A DNA stretch of 64,000 bases from BB31 sp964582525. GTDB taxonomy: Bacteria > Pseudomonadota > Gammaproteobacteria > Beggiatoales > Beggiatoaceae. A program made the position numbers and the translations under genes. Of the stretch, positions 1 to 7,366 are shown in pieces. Each line of letters opens with the position of its first letter. The first letter of the stretch is position 1. The DNA is taken from positions 1-64,000 of the forward strand of contig CAZOSP010000001.1 of the NCBI GenBank assembly GCA_964582525.1, given 5' to 3'. Under the pieces are notes generated by a model that worked only from the letters and a program-made list of their open reading frames with translations, was not told the DNA's origin and did not search any database.

Positions 1-51
1 GTGTCGTCTGACACGCTGTGTCGTCTGACACGCTGTGTCGTCTGACACGCT
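1..51. repeat. Three tandem copies of a 17-bp hairpin repeat
   Basis: Three exact head-to-tail copies of GTGTCGTCTGACACGCT open the window. Each unit contains the inverted repeat GTGTC-GTCT-GACAC, so each copy could form a small hairpin. The array may continue to the left of the window. There are no spacers, so it is not CRISPR-like. Its role is unknown. Confidence 0.9.
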
Positions 52-111
52 GTTGTTGACAGCTTTTCGCCCTTCGGAGAAAAAAGGCGAGGGGAGTACC
101 ATCCTTAGTAC

Positions 112-148
112 CTGCCTTTAAGCATTGTGAAAACAGCAGTAAAGGCAG
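112..148. repeat. Inverted repeat downstream of glk
   Basis: CTGCCTTTA (112-120) pairs with TAAAGGCAG (140-148) around a 19-base loop, just beyond the 3' end of the minus-strand glucokinase gene. It could be part of its transcription end, but there is no clear T-run, so a terminator call is weak. Confidence 0.35.
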
Positions 149-190
149 ACCCTCATCTTAAGCAACGCGCAAGAAAAAGAAAATGCGTAT

Positions 191-1159
191 TTATACGCCA
201 TGTAATTGTTGGCTGTGGCGTACCACGCTATACACAGCCGCACCCCATAAGCCCATGAAATCACTTTGATTTAAGCGGATTGGAATGGTTTGTAAAATAC
301 CACCTTTAGCGGCAGAATTGATAAATTCTTTGCGAAACGTATCGTTATCGACTAAAAACGGGCTGTTCAGTGCCACGCCGCCGGTGATGTACAGCACGCT
401 GCATGTATCTAGCAAACTCAGCACATAATGGCGACAGCTACGTGCATAGAGGCGGGCAAAATAGTGGGCGCAGGGCGAATCAGCTTGAATTTTTTGCGGA
501 ATTTGCGCCGCGCTAATGGCTTCACCGGTTAAATATTCATGCAGCAATAATAAACCTGAACCCGACACGATCTGGTCATTAATCGCATAATCGCCTTGCA
601 AAGGGTTTCTTTGGTTGACAAAACGCTGATAACCCTGCTCGCTGACATCAAAGGCAAAAGCATTATGCCCCGCTTCGGAAGGAATAACCCGATATTTGCC
701 GTCAAAATAGTCCAGCGCGGCGTGACCTAAGCCAGTGCCAGCACCGACCACGCACCTGTTTTGCGTTATCATGCGCGTACCGTTTTTAATGGCTTTGACC
801 CGCATGTGCGGACTTAAGCAGGCAAAGGCTTGCGCGACAAAATCATTAATTAAAAAAATCTCGCCTTGAAGGTTGTGCAGACTTTTCACATCCGCTTCCC
901 GCCAACTGACATTTGCCAGCAAAGCATATTGATTGTTTTCCACAGGACCCGGGACACCCAGCACTACATTTGAATAATGCAGCTCGGTTGGTGGACATTG
1001 CTGCACAAAATAATTGATTAATTCATTAAACGAGGCGAAAGCTGAAGTGCTGACTTTAATCGGTGTTGCGCTCAACATCTGTAGTGTGTCAATGTTATCG
1101 CCACTAAATACCGCGCCGCGACTGTAAGTGCCGCCAATATCAATACTCAGAATATTCAT
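191..1159 (-). CDS. glk: Glucokinase (Glk family)
   Basis: Cytoplasmic enzyme that phosphorylates glucose with ATP to glucose 6-phosphate at the entry of glycolysis. At 322 residues it matches the bacterial Glk family (about 320). Visible are the N-terminal ATP phosphate motif SIDIGGTYSRG, the segment LGVPGPVENN, the catalytic-region motif LINDFVAQAFA, the glycine-rich VGAGTGLGHAAL and the C-terminal ITGGVALNS. The ATG at 1159 is preceded by AGGA at a usable distance. It stands alone: the next gene in the same direction (merR) ends 450 bp upstream, across a repeat-rich gap. The family assignment is firm; sugar preference is not tested by sequence. Confidence 0.93.
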   Translation of the reverse strand: MNILSIDIGGTYSRGAVFSGDNIDTLQMLSATPIKVSTSAFASFNELINYFVQQCPPTELHYSNVVLGVPGPVENNQYALLANVSWREADVKSLHNLQGEIFLINDFVAQAFACLSPHMRVKAIKNGTRMITQNRCVVGAGTGLGHAALDYFDGKYRVIPSEAGHNAFAFDVSEQGYQRFVNQRNPLQGDYAINDQIVSGSGLLLLHEYLTGEAISAAQIPQKIQADSPCAHYFARLYARSCRHYVLSLLDTCSVLYITGGVALNSPFLVDNDTFRKEFINSAAKGGILQTIPIRLNQSDFMGLWGAAVYSVVRHSQQLHGV

Positions 1160-1269
1160 TAAGTGAGTTCCTATAGATTTTCAGATATTAAGTTTCTAAA
1201 TTTTACACGGGCTAATGCTGAAAAATCGTCAATGCGTGGGAAATTATTTATCTGAAAAACTATATAGGC

Positions 1270-1477
1270 ATTAATTTTGGCTTGAATGGTGTCATCTGGC
1301 CCTGGTCGAGTAGCCTCAAGGGGAAGTGCCTTGGGGCTGCTCGACCCCGGCTACCCGGCTCGTGGCTGTCATCCTGATCATCGGGAGGCGGATGCACAGC
1401 CGCTTAACGCGCTCTTCATCCAGAGAGTGGATGTAGTTTTCGTCAAGTTGTTGGAGGGCCGTGGGGGTAAGTTTCAT
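1270..1477 (-). pseudogene. Degenerate transposase N-terminal fragment (IS66-like)
   Basis: An ATG at 1477 opens a 53-codon frame (stop at 1316) beginning MKLTPTALQQLDENYIHSLD, which resembles the N-terminus of a family of IS66-related transposases. After the segment ending CIRL the expected continuation is in another frame (PDDQDDSHEPGSRGR and onward to about 1270). This suggests an internal deletion or frameshift. The remaining several hundred residues of a transposase are absent, so this is a relic. The family resemblance comes from memory and is moderate only. The overlapping plus-strand frame 1286-1576 looks like its shadow. Confidence 0.4.
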
Positions 1478-1517
1478 GTTGCATTCTGTGACAGAAGCGC
1501 GGGTTGTTATGCAAGCT

Positions 1518-1602
1518 TTAGTGAGGGAACTGAACGGTTACAAACCCAAGCAGTTGCATCAAACTTGATACAGTAAAAATGCAGTGTCTGGCGGCATGAG
1601 TC
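1518..1602 (+). repeat. Repeat copy: CCGTTCA-type motif plus single arm of the TIR element
   Basis: 1565-1602 carries one arm of the dispersed element (TTGATACAGTAAAAATGCAG followed by a diverged TTTCTGGC and ATGAGT). It is preceded by AAACCCAAG-AGTTGCA-CAAACTTGATA, which is also found next to the copy at 13970-14000. At 1518-1541 lies a minus-strand copy of GTAACCGTTCAGTTCCCTC, a second dispersed motif. A convincing left partner arm is not visible. It lies just past the 3' end of merR. Confidence 0.6.
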
Positions 1603-1613
1603 TACATTTGTGC

Positions 1614-1976
1614 TTAGACTTTGAGCAAAACCAGCAAGCTTTCCAATTCCAAACGCAATGCTTTAATCGCATTTTTTTCAGAATCAAGGCTCACATCTTC
1701 AGGCTTGCTGTCGTCAGTCAACTGCTGTTTAGCCCCGCCGATAGTAAAGCCTTTGTCATACAGCAGGTTGCGAATTTGGCGAATCAGCAGCACATCGTGG
1801 CGTTGATAATAACGCCGATTGCCGCGCCGTTTCAGCGGTTTGAGCTGTGGAAACTCTTGTTCCCAGTAGCGCAACACATGCGGCTTCACAGCACATAACT
1901 CGCTGACTTCGCCAATCGTGAAGTAACGCTTGCTGGGAATAACCGGCAATTCGTTATTGTTCGATAGTTCCAGCAT
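1614..1976 (-). CDS. MerR-family transcriptional regulator
   Basis: 120 residues with a MerR winged helix-turn-helix in the first 75: YFTIGEVSELCAVKPHVLRY, then WEQEFPQLKP and NRRYYQRHDV, followed by a short coiled-coil dimerisation helix. There is no cysteine-bearing metal-binding loop at the C-terminus, so an effector cannot be named. Its start lies 23 bp inside the end of ihfA, so the two are translationally coupled. The order pheT-ihfA-merR is conserved in many gammaproteobacteria, where this regulator follows ihfA; its target there is generally not known. Family certain, function open. Confidence 0.9.
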   Translation of the reverse strand: MLELSNNNELPVIPSKRYFTIGEVSELCAVKPHVLRYWEQEFPQLKPLKRRGNRRYYQRHDVLLIRQIRNLLYDKGFTIGGAKQQLTDDSKPEDVSLDSEKNAIKALRLELESLLVLLKV

Positions 1977-2256
1977 AAGCTTCTACCCGCGCTCTGAGTT
2001 TTTGACCTGGGCGAAAAGTCACAACGCGCCGGGCGCTGATGGGAATTTCTTCTCCGGTTTTGGGATTACGTCCAGGACGTTGATTTTTTTTACGCAAATC
2101 AAAATTGCCAAAACCGGAAAGTTTCACCTGTTCACCTTCTTCTAAAGCTTGGCGAATTTCCTCAAAAAATAAGTCAACGACCTCTTTAGCTTCGCGCTTA
2201 TTGAGTCCTAGTTCTTCAAATAAACGATCTGCCATAATGGCCTTGGTTAATGCCAT
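1954..2256 (-). CDS. ihfA: Integration host factor subunit alpha
   Basis: Small HU/IHF-fold DNA-bending protein. It pairs with IHF beta to bend DNA sharply at specific sites in recombination, replication and transcription. The chosen start MALTKAIMADRLFEELGL gives 100 residues, the family length; GGAGG lies 9 bases upstream, whereas the longer in-frame start at 2280 would contain that site. The DNA-arm segment RPGRNPKTGEEIPISARRVV is intact, including the intercalating proline region. MALTKA at the start and pheT upstream favour the alpha over the beta subunit. The 3' end overlaps merR by 23 bp. Confidence 0.95.
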   Translation of the reverse strand: MALTKAIMADRLFEELGLNKREAKEVVDLFFEEIRQALEEGEQVKLSGFGNFDLRKKNQRPGRNPKTGEEIPISARRVVTFRPGQKLRARVEAYAGTIEQ

Positions 2257-2320
2257 GTTTAATTGCCCTCCGGGGTTCATGGACGAGTTATTGTGTTTAG
2301 ACCTGAAGTTTTTAGTAGGC

Positions 2321-2411
2321 TACGCCCTGCCTGAAACTGCTTTCAGGGAGATTTTTAAGCACTCAAAATCCAAATAAAGCAAACAGTGCAGTTTCTGGCT
2401 GGTGTGAGTAC
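2321..2411. repeat. Dispersed TIR element (paired copy) between pheT and ihfA
   Basis: Left arm CCTGCCTGAAACTGCTTT (2327-2344) is the reverse complement, with mismatches, of the right arm AACAGTGCAGTTTCTGGCTGG (2382-2402) followed by TGTGAGTAC. Between them is TTTTTAAGCACTCAAAATCC, a core also met in other copies. Both arms match the window-wide consensus CCAGAAACTGC. It sits in the 245-bp pheT-ihfA spacer. Confidence 0.7.
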
Positions 2412-2418
2412 ATTTATC

Positions 2419-2484
2419 AGTAACCGTTCACGCTCCCGCGCCAAACCTGTCAGGTTTTTACCGAGAGGGATGTGAACGCTTAGG
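2419..2484. repeat. Palindromic repeat with AACCTGTCAGGTT centre
   Basis: GTAACCGTTCACGCTCCC on the left is mirrored by GGGATGTGAACGCTTAG on the right, with AAACCTGTCAGGTTT in the middle. Related pieces occur at 1518-1541, 9131-9172, 13567-13622, 22439-22475 and 53341-53375, so this is a second dispersed repeat family. It lies just downstream of pheT and could also end its transcript. Confidence 0.7.
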
Positions 2485-2501
2485 TTTATCAAGTCTATTG
2501 G

Positions 2502-4877
2502 CTAAGCTCTTAAAGTAGCACCAAAATCCTGTTGCAAACAGGTTAATACTTGGTTAATTACAGGATCGATTTCAGATTCTGTTAGATTGCGCGAAGATGC
2601 TCTGAAGGTCAAGCCCAAAGCAAGACTTTTTTTCTCAGGATCAATACCTTCGCCTTGATAGATGTCAAACAACTGGAGGTTTGTCAAGAACTCTCCGGCA
2701 TTTTTTTGAATATCGGCGAGTAACGCGCTTATTGGCAACTGCTGATCAACGACTAAGGCAAGGTCGCGGCGAATGGCGGGGAATTTCGATAGACTTTGAA
2801 ATAGTGGCAGGGCTTGCTGCGCCCAGACCCCTAGTTGAATCTCAAAAAGATAGACCGCCGCATTCACATCCAAGTCTTTTTCTAAGGCAGGATGCAGTTT
2901 GCCCAAATACCCCAGCGTCTGCCCCTGATGTAGCAGTTGCGCGGTTTGCGCGGGATGTAGCGCGGCATGTTGACCGCTCACCCATTCGAGCGGCAGGGCA
3001 GAATATTTGAGCAGTGCCTCAAGATCGCCCTTGACATCGAAAAAATCCACTTCGCGCTTGGGCATTCCCCATTGTTCCGGCAGGGCGCGTCCGCTCACTA
3101 CGCCACCTAACACAGGCTCTTGAACCAAGCTGCCGTCGGCATTTTGGATAAAACGCAAGCCTGTCTCAAACAAGCGAATATCAGCCTGTTGACGTTTTTG
3201 GTTGTGCAGCAAGGCTTGCATTAAGCCGCTCCATAGACTGGTGCGCATTTCCGCCATGTCGGAAGCCAGCGGGTTTGCTAGTGGTATGCCCGATACATTG
3301 GGATTGAGCCGCGCTTGCAGTTGCGGATCGACAAAGCTGTAGGTGATGGCTTCTCGATAGCCGCGCTCAACCAGCACATTTTGCAAGCGTTGCAGGCTGT
3401 TATTGCGTACTTTGCCTAACGGCAGCGCGGCGTTGGCGGTTTGCTTAGGCAGGCGATTGTAGCCATAGACCCGCGCTACTTCTTCAATTAAATCGGCTTC
3501 GATATTGATGTCAAAACGAAAACTGGGCGGCACTACATGCCATTCGCAAGGATTCTCAGAAGTTTTGTCGATTTCCATGCCCAGTCGTGTCAGGCAATTT
3601 TCTACCTCCTGCTCAGGAATCATTTGCCCCAGCAGCCGTTCTATGCGGCTGGCGCGTAGGGTGATGCTATGGCGTTCTGGCAGATGTTCGGCGGCCGTTT
3701 TCTCGATCAGCGGAGCGGCTTGTCCAGCTACGATGTCTAGCAATAATTCTGTAGCGCGTTCAATCGCTTGGGCTTGCAGGGCGGGATCAACGCCGCGCTC
3801 AAAGCGGTGTGAGGAATCGGTGTGTAAGCCATACTGGCGTGCGCAGCCAGCGAGTAATTCGGGGCTGAAAAACGCGCTTTCGAGGAAAATATCTTGGGTG
3901 GACTGGCTGACCGCAGAATATTGCCCGCCCATGATGCCGGCTAATGCTTGCGCTTGTTGCTCATCGGCGATCACCAGCGTGTTATCTTCTAGCTCTAGGG
4001 TTTGCCCATCTAACAGCGTCAGAGACTCTTTGGCGACTGCATAGCGTACTTGAATGCCGCCGTGTAGCTTGGCTAAATCAAAGGCGTGCAACGGCTGCCC
4101 AAGTTCCAGCAGCACGTAATTGGTGACATCCACCACCGCGCTGAGACTGCGCAAACCGCTACGCCGCAGGCGTTCCTGCATCCACAAAGGTGTTGGGGCT
4201 TGATTATTGATACCGCGTATCACGCGCCCGACGTAATGTGGACAGGCTTCGGGGACTTGTAATTCGACCGACAAGCGATCATCAATGCAAGCCGGAATTG
4301 GGGCTTGGGAACGCCGGGTTAAGGGGCTGCCGGTCAGAGCGCCGATTTCTCGCGCCATGCCCATTACGCCCAAGCAGTCGCTGCGGTTGGGGGTTAAATC
4401 GACTTCAATGCTAACATCGTCTAAGGCTAGATAGCTGCGAATGTCTGCTCCCAGCGGTGCGTCTGGCGGCAACGCCAGCAGCCCTTCACTGCTTTCTGCC
4501 AAGCCGAGTTCAGCGGCGGAACACAACATGCCAAAGGATTCCACGCCACGTAATTTGGCTTTTTTAATCGTCAGCCCAGGTAATTTCGCCCCTACTAAAG
4601 CAGTGGGTGCTTTCATGCCAACGCAGACATTTGACGCGCCGCAGACGATGCGCAGGGTTTCGCCCGTACCCGCATTGACTTGGCAGCAGTTTAATTTTTT
4701 GGCATCGGGGTGAGGTTCGACAGCCAACACTTCGCCCACCACTACGCCGGCAAATTCTGCGGCAACCGGTTCGACGCTATCAACTTCCAGCCCCGCCATG
4801 GTTAATAGTTCAATTAATGCGTCGGTATTTGCTGCGGGATCAACCCATTCGCGCAGCCATGCTTCGCTGAATTTCAT
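2502..4877 (-). CDS. pheT: Phenylalanine--tRNA ligase beta subunit
   Basis: 791 residues, the normal length of bacterial PheT. The protein is the tRNA-binding and editing half of the (alpha-beta)2 enzyme that charges tRNA-Phe. Visible in order: N-terminal KFSEAWLREWVDP, EMAP-like tRNA-binding domain (about 40-150, with HPDAKKLNCCQVN and VCGASNV), B3/B4 editing region (RVIRGINNQAPTPLWMQERL, VTNYVLLELGQPLHAFD), B5 domain (about 400-475), the catalytic-like core (YREAITYSFVDP) and a C-terminal FDX-ACB anticodon-binding domain (LSKFPAIRRDLALVVD). Its start overlaps the preceding small gene by 4 bp. The usual partner pheS is not upstream, which is unusual for this operon. Confidence 0.97.
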   Translation of the reverse strand: MKFSEAWLREWVDPAANTDALIELLTMAGLEVDSVEPVAAEFAGVVVGEVLAVEPHPDAKKLNCCQVNAGTGETLRIVCGASNVCVGMKAPTALVGAKLPGLTIKKAKLRGVESFGMLCSAAELGLAESSEGLLALPPDAPLGADIRSYLALDDVSIEVDLTPNRSDCLGVMGMAREIGALTGSPLTRRSQAPIPACIDDRLSVELQVPEACPHYVGRVIRGINNQAPTPLWMQERLRRSGLRSLSAVVDVTNYVLLELGQPLHAFDLAKLHGGIQVRYAVAKESLTLLDGQTLELEDNTLVIADEQQAQALAGIMGGQYSAVSQSTQDIFLESAFFSPELLAGCARQYGLHTDSSHRFERGVDPALQAQAIERATELLLDIVAGQAAPLIEKTAAEHLPERHSITLRASRIERLLGQMIPEQEVENCLTRLGMEIDKTSENPCEWHVVPPSFRFDINIEADLIEEVARVYGYNRLPKQTANAALPLGKVRNNSLQRLQNVLVERGYREAITYSFVDPQLQARLNPNVSGIPLANPLASDMAEMRTSLWSGLMQALLHNQKRQQADIRLFETGLRFIQNADGSLVQEPVLGGVVSGRALPEQWGMPKREVDFFDVKGDLEALLKYSALPLEWVSGQHAALHPAQTAQLLHQGQTLGYLGKLHPALEKDLDVNAAVYLFEIQLGVWAQQALPLFQSLSKFPAIRRDLALVVDQQLPISALLADIQKNAGEFLTNLQLFDIYQGEGIDPEKKSLALGLTFRASSRNLTESEIDPVINQVLTCLQQDFGATLRA

Positions 4878-5155
4878 GCTCTATAATCCTCATCATCATA
4901 ATCGTCGTCATCGTCCTCATCGTCATAAATCCCAGAGTTACGCATCATATTGACAATTTTATTGATAGAATCATTGAGGCGACCCATAAGCATTGAAGAG
5001 CTTATAATAAAAGCTGCCAACAGGCTTAATACAGTGCCTTCAAAAAGGCTCAGGGGCAGCACCCATGTCAGTAGATAACCTATTGCACTGAATGCAAAAA
5101 TAATCGCCAAATATACGATAAATATGATGCTAAAGATAATGATACCGAATGACAT
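4874..5155 (-). CDS. Small membrane protein with acidic tail, unrecognised
   Basis: 93 residues, not recognised. Two hydrophobic segments (about 4-30 and 36-56) suggest two membrane passes. A short amphipathic stretch (LNDSINKIVNMMRNSG) follows, and the C-terminus is extremely acidic (YDDEDDDDDYDDEDY). It overlaps the start of pheT by 4 bp and occupies the place where pheS normally stands, so it is probably co-transcribed with pheT. Real because of the overlap, hydrophobic pattern and full open frame; function unknown. Confidence 0.6.
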   Translation of the reverse strand: MSFGIIIFSIIFIVYLAIIFAFSAIGYLLTWVLPLSLFEGTVLSLLAAFIISSSMLMGRLNDSINKIVNMMRNSGIYDDEDDDDDYDDEDYRA

Positions 5156-5277
5156 TGGATAAGGCTCTCGTGAGTGAAGATGTAAGATTTATTGTTTGAC
5201 CTGAAAAAGAAAGCGAAGTAGTTTATCGAAAACTTGCGTTTTCAACAAGATACCTATCTCATTATGGTTAAAAAATT

Positions 5278-6391
5278 ATGAAAAATTTTGTTTTATTTTG
5301 TCTCAGTTTATGCTTGCTGGTGGGCTGCGGCGGCGGCAGTAGCTCTGATCAAGAACAGCTTTTAGCGTTTAATCCCTTTATTGATCAATAGGATGCAACG
5401 GCTTATAATCTGGGCATTTTGCCCTTGTATCCTTATCGGCGCGACAGTGATTTACTTGCCATTGAACAAATCAATGCGGGCGGCGGTGTGTTGGGCAAGC
5501 GTTTAAGTATTGTTTCGGTGGCATTTCAGATTACCGATGCCTTTGAAATTATTGACATTCAAGAAACGGCACGGCGCATGATCGAGGATTATAATATACA
5601 AATACTCGGCACTGGCTCTTCTAACGATTGAGTGTTTCGCTTGCCGCCTTCCGATGCCTTTGCCGGACAGGTGTTAGCCAACCTAGCTTGGGAAACCGGT
5701 GCGCGACAATGCAGCACGGTGTTTGTCAGCGGCGACTCCTATGGTGAAAGCTTAAGCGCGGAATTTGTTATAGCCTTTCAACGATTAGGCGGGCGCATCA
5801 GTGCAGAAATTGCCGTGCCACAAGAACAAACCACGGGCTTCGCAGAATTTTTTCGACAAATTTATCAAGTCGGTACAGATTGTGTATTACCTGCCTTGTT
5901 GCGCAGCACTTCAGCAGCCAATTTAATGAACGAATCTGCCCGCGTGGCTTTTCAAGGCGCGTACTTTTTTTCTGACGCGGCGTTTGCTGAAGGTTTTATC
6001 AACAGTATCGCCAATCCCGATCAATTACAAAACAGCCTGGCAGTCACCTCCGGTTTTGGTTCTCACGATGCCGCTGAATATGTTTATTTTGTCGATCTGT
6101 ATCGCAGTCGATTTGCCAGCGAACCGCGCAATCTCGCCTGGGAGTGCTAATCTCCAGATTAGCTCAAACGGCGTAGCCGTTTCGCGCCGCTACGGCGGCG
6201 GTGCTAATCTGGAGATTAGCACTCCCAATCAAGGCGAAGAAGTCGATTTTCATGGCGCCACCAATGCGGCGATGGCATGGGATGAAAACGGTGATATAGC
6301 CGGGCAGATTGTTTATGATGTCTATCAATATTCATCCGCCGCGCAGGACATGGTGCCAGTGCGCCAGCTTACTATAGAACGCGAGTTTTAA
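5278..6391 (+). pseudogene. Broken periplasmic substrate-binding lipoprotein (branched-chain amino acid type)
   Basis: Starts MKNFVLFCLSLCLLVGCGGG, a lipoprotein signal peptide with lipobox LVGC. The same frame then meets TAG at 5389 and TGA at 5629, reads on through 5632-6147 (FRLPPSDAFAGQVLANLAWE, VFVSGDSYGES, FGSHDAAEYVYFVDLYRSRF) and stops at 6148. The tail (VDFHGATNAAMAWDENGDIA) is in another frame after a palindromic insertion at 6139-6227. The pieces together resemble a Peripla_BP_6 ligand-binding protein (Leu/Ile/Val or urea type). Two stops, an insertion and a frame change make it a pseudogene; stop readthrough was considered and judged unlikely. No permease or ATPase genes are adjacent. 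Confidence 0.8.
6139..6227. repeat. Palindromic insertion with perfect 25-bp arms and nested hairpins
   Basis: Left arm 6139-6163 (containing GCTAATCTCCAGATTAGC) is the perfect reverse complement of 6203-6227. Each arm is itself nearly self-complementary. The 39-base centre carries AAACGGC-GTA-GCCGTTT (6166-6182) and CGCCG-CTA-CGGCG, so the whole could fold as a multi-branched structure. It breaks the reading frame of the binding-protein pseudogene and looks like a mobile REP/MITE-type element. Confidence 0.9.
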
Positions 6392-6445
6392 CCCTTATGG
6401 CGGCGGCTGCTTTGCTCCGCCACATATACCCATAGAAGATTTTTT

Positions 6446-7351
6446 ATGCACCAATCTTTCTTACTTTATCGCCATTCGCTGTTCCTAAAACTAGCCGTGT
6501 TGATCAGCACCTTAAGCATCGCGGCGTATATTATTTATAGTCCCGCGGCGCAACAACCGTACAATGGCGGCACCTGGTTGGGCTACACTTTCGGCGGCAT
6601 AGGCACGGCTTTAATTTTGTGGCTGATGTGGCTAGGTATCCGTAAACGCAGCTATGCTTCGCGTTTTGGCTCGCTGCAAGCATGGGTGTCAGCACATGTA
6701 TATTTAGGCGTGGCATTAGTATTTATCGTCACCTTGCACACCGGTTTTCAATTCGGCTTCAATGTGCATACCCTGTCTTACCTGCTCATGATTCTGGTTG
6801 TCATCAGCGGTATCTATGGCGTTTTCGCCTATCTATGGTATCCCCAACGCATGATGGAAAACCTAGACGGCTCCAGTCAAAATTTGTTATTGCACGAAAT
6901 TTTTAACCTCGAACAAGAATGCCTAGAACTCGGCGACACGCTCGGCGAAGAGCTACACGCCGCACTGCTGCATTCTATGGAAACACCGATTATTGCCAAT
7001 AACCTCTGGCAGCGACTGAGCCGCGCAAAAGCCTGGTCGCGCCTACCGCTGTCGCGCCAACGCCGCCGCCAACTCAAACAAGCCGGTTTACTAGAAGACC
7101 GGGAAGAATACGATTTCACCATGTATTTGGTCGCTGATAAAATGCTCCACACCGATGATCCCGAACAAACCGCTCGCATGAGCCAGTTGCTCGACGTATT
7201 AGGGCGTAAAAATGCACTCGCAGAACGTCTGCGCCGCAACGTGCAGTACCAAGCCCTGCTGGATGTCTGGCGTTATTTACACATTCCTTTATCCTTCGCC
7301 CTATTAGCCGCCTTAATTGTGCATATCATCACCGTTTTTCTTTACTGGTAA
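6446..7351 (+). CDS. Membrane-bound b-type cytochrome-like protein
   Basis: 301 residues with hydrophobic segments at about 13-31, 45-64, 82-104, 108-130 and 278-299. Two histidine pairs, H84/H98 and H279/H293, each spaced by 14 in a membrane helix, are the pattern used for bis-histidine heme b in cytochrome b-type proteins. A charged cytoplasmic stretch (about 135-270) separates the halves. It ends 15 bp before the FHA-decaheme cytochrome gene, so the pair very likely forms one electron-transfer unit across the membrane, with this subunit exchanging electrons with quinones. Heme binding is inferred from spacing; the exact family is not recognised. Confidence 0.7.
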   Translation: MHQSFLLYRHSLFLKLAVLISTLSIAAYIIYSPAAQQPYNGGTWLGYTFGGIGTALILWLMWLGIRKRSYASRFGSLQAWVSAHVYLGVALVFIVTLHTGFQFGFNVHTLSYLLMILVVISGIYGVFAYLWYPQRMMENLDGSSQNLLLHEIFNLEQECLELGDTLGEELHAALLHSMETPIIANNLWQRLSRAKAWSRLPLSRQRRRQLKQAGLLEDREEYDFTMYLVADKMLHTDDPEQTARMSQLLDVLGRKNALAERLRRNVQYQALLDVWRYLHIPLSFALLAALIVHIITVFLYW

Positions 7352-7366
7352 CTTTTTGGATTTATT

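Noticed and set aside
1..51. CRISPR array
   Set aside because: Repeats are 17 bp and directly adjacent with no spacers; no cas genes are present.
1286..1576. Plus-strand ORF of 96 codons
   Set aside because: No domain, no ribosome binding site, and it lies opposite the transposase relic, so it looks like a shadow frame.
5389..5631. Possible recoding of TAG and TGA as amino acids
   Set aside because: No other gene in the window contains in-frame TAG or TGA, there is no sign of a selenocysteine element, and the same gene carries an insertion and frame change. Pseudogene is simpler.
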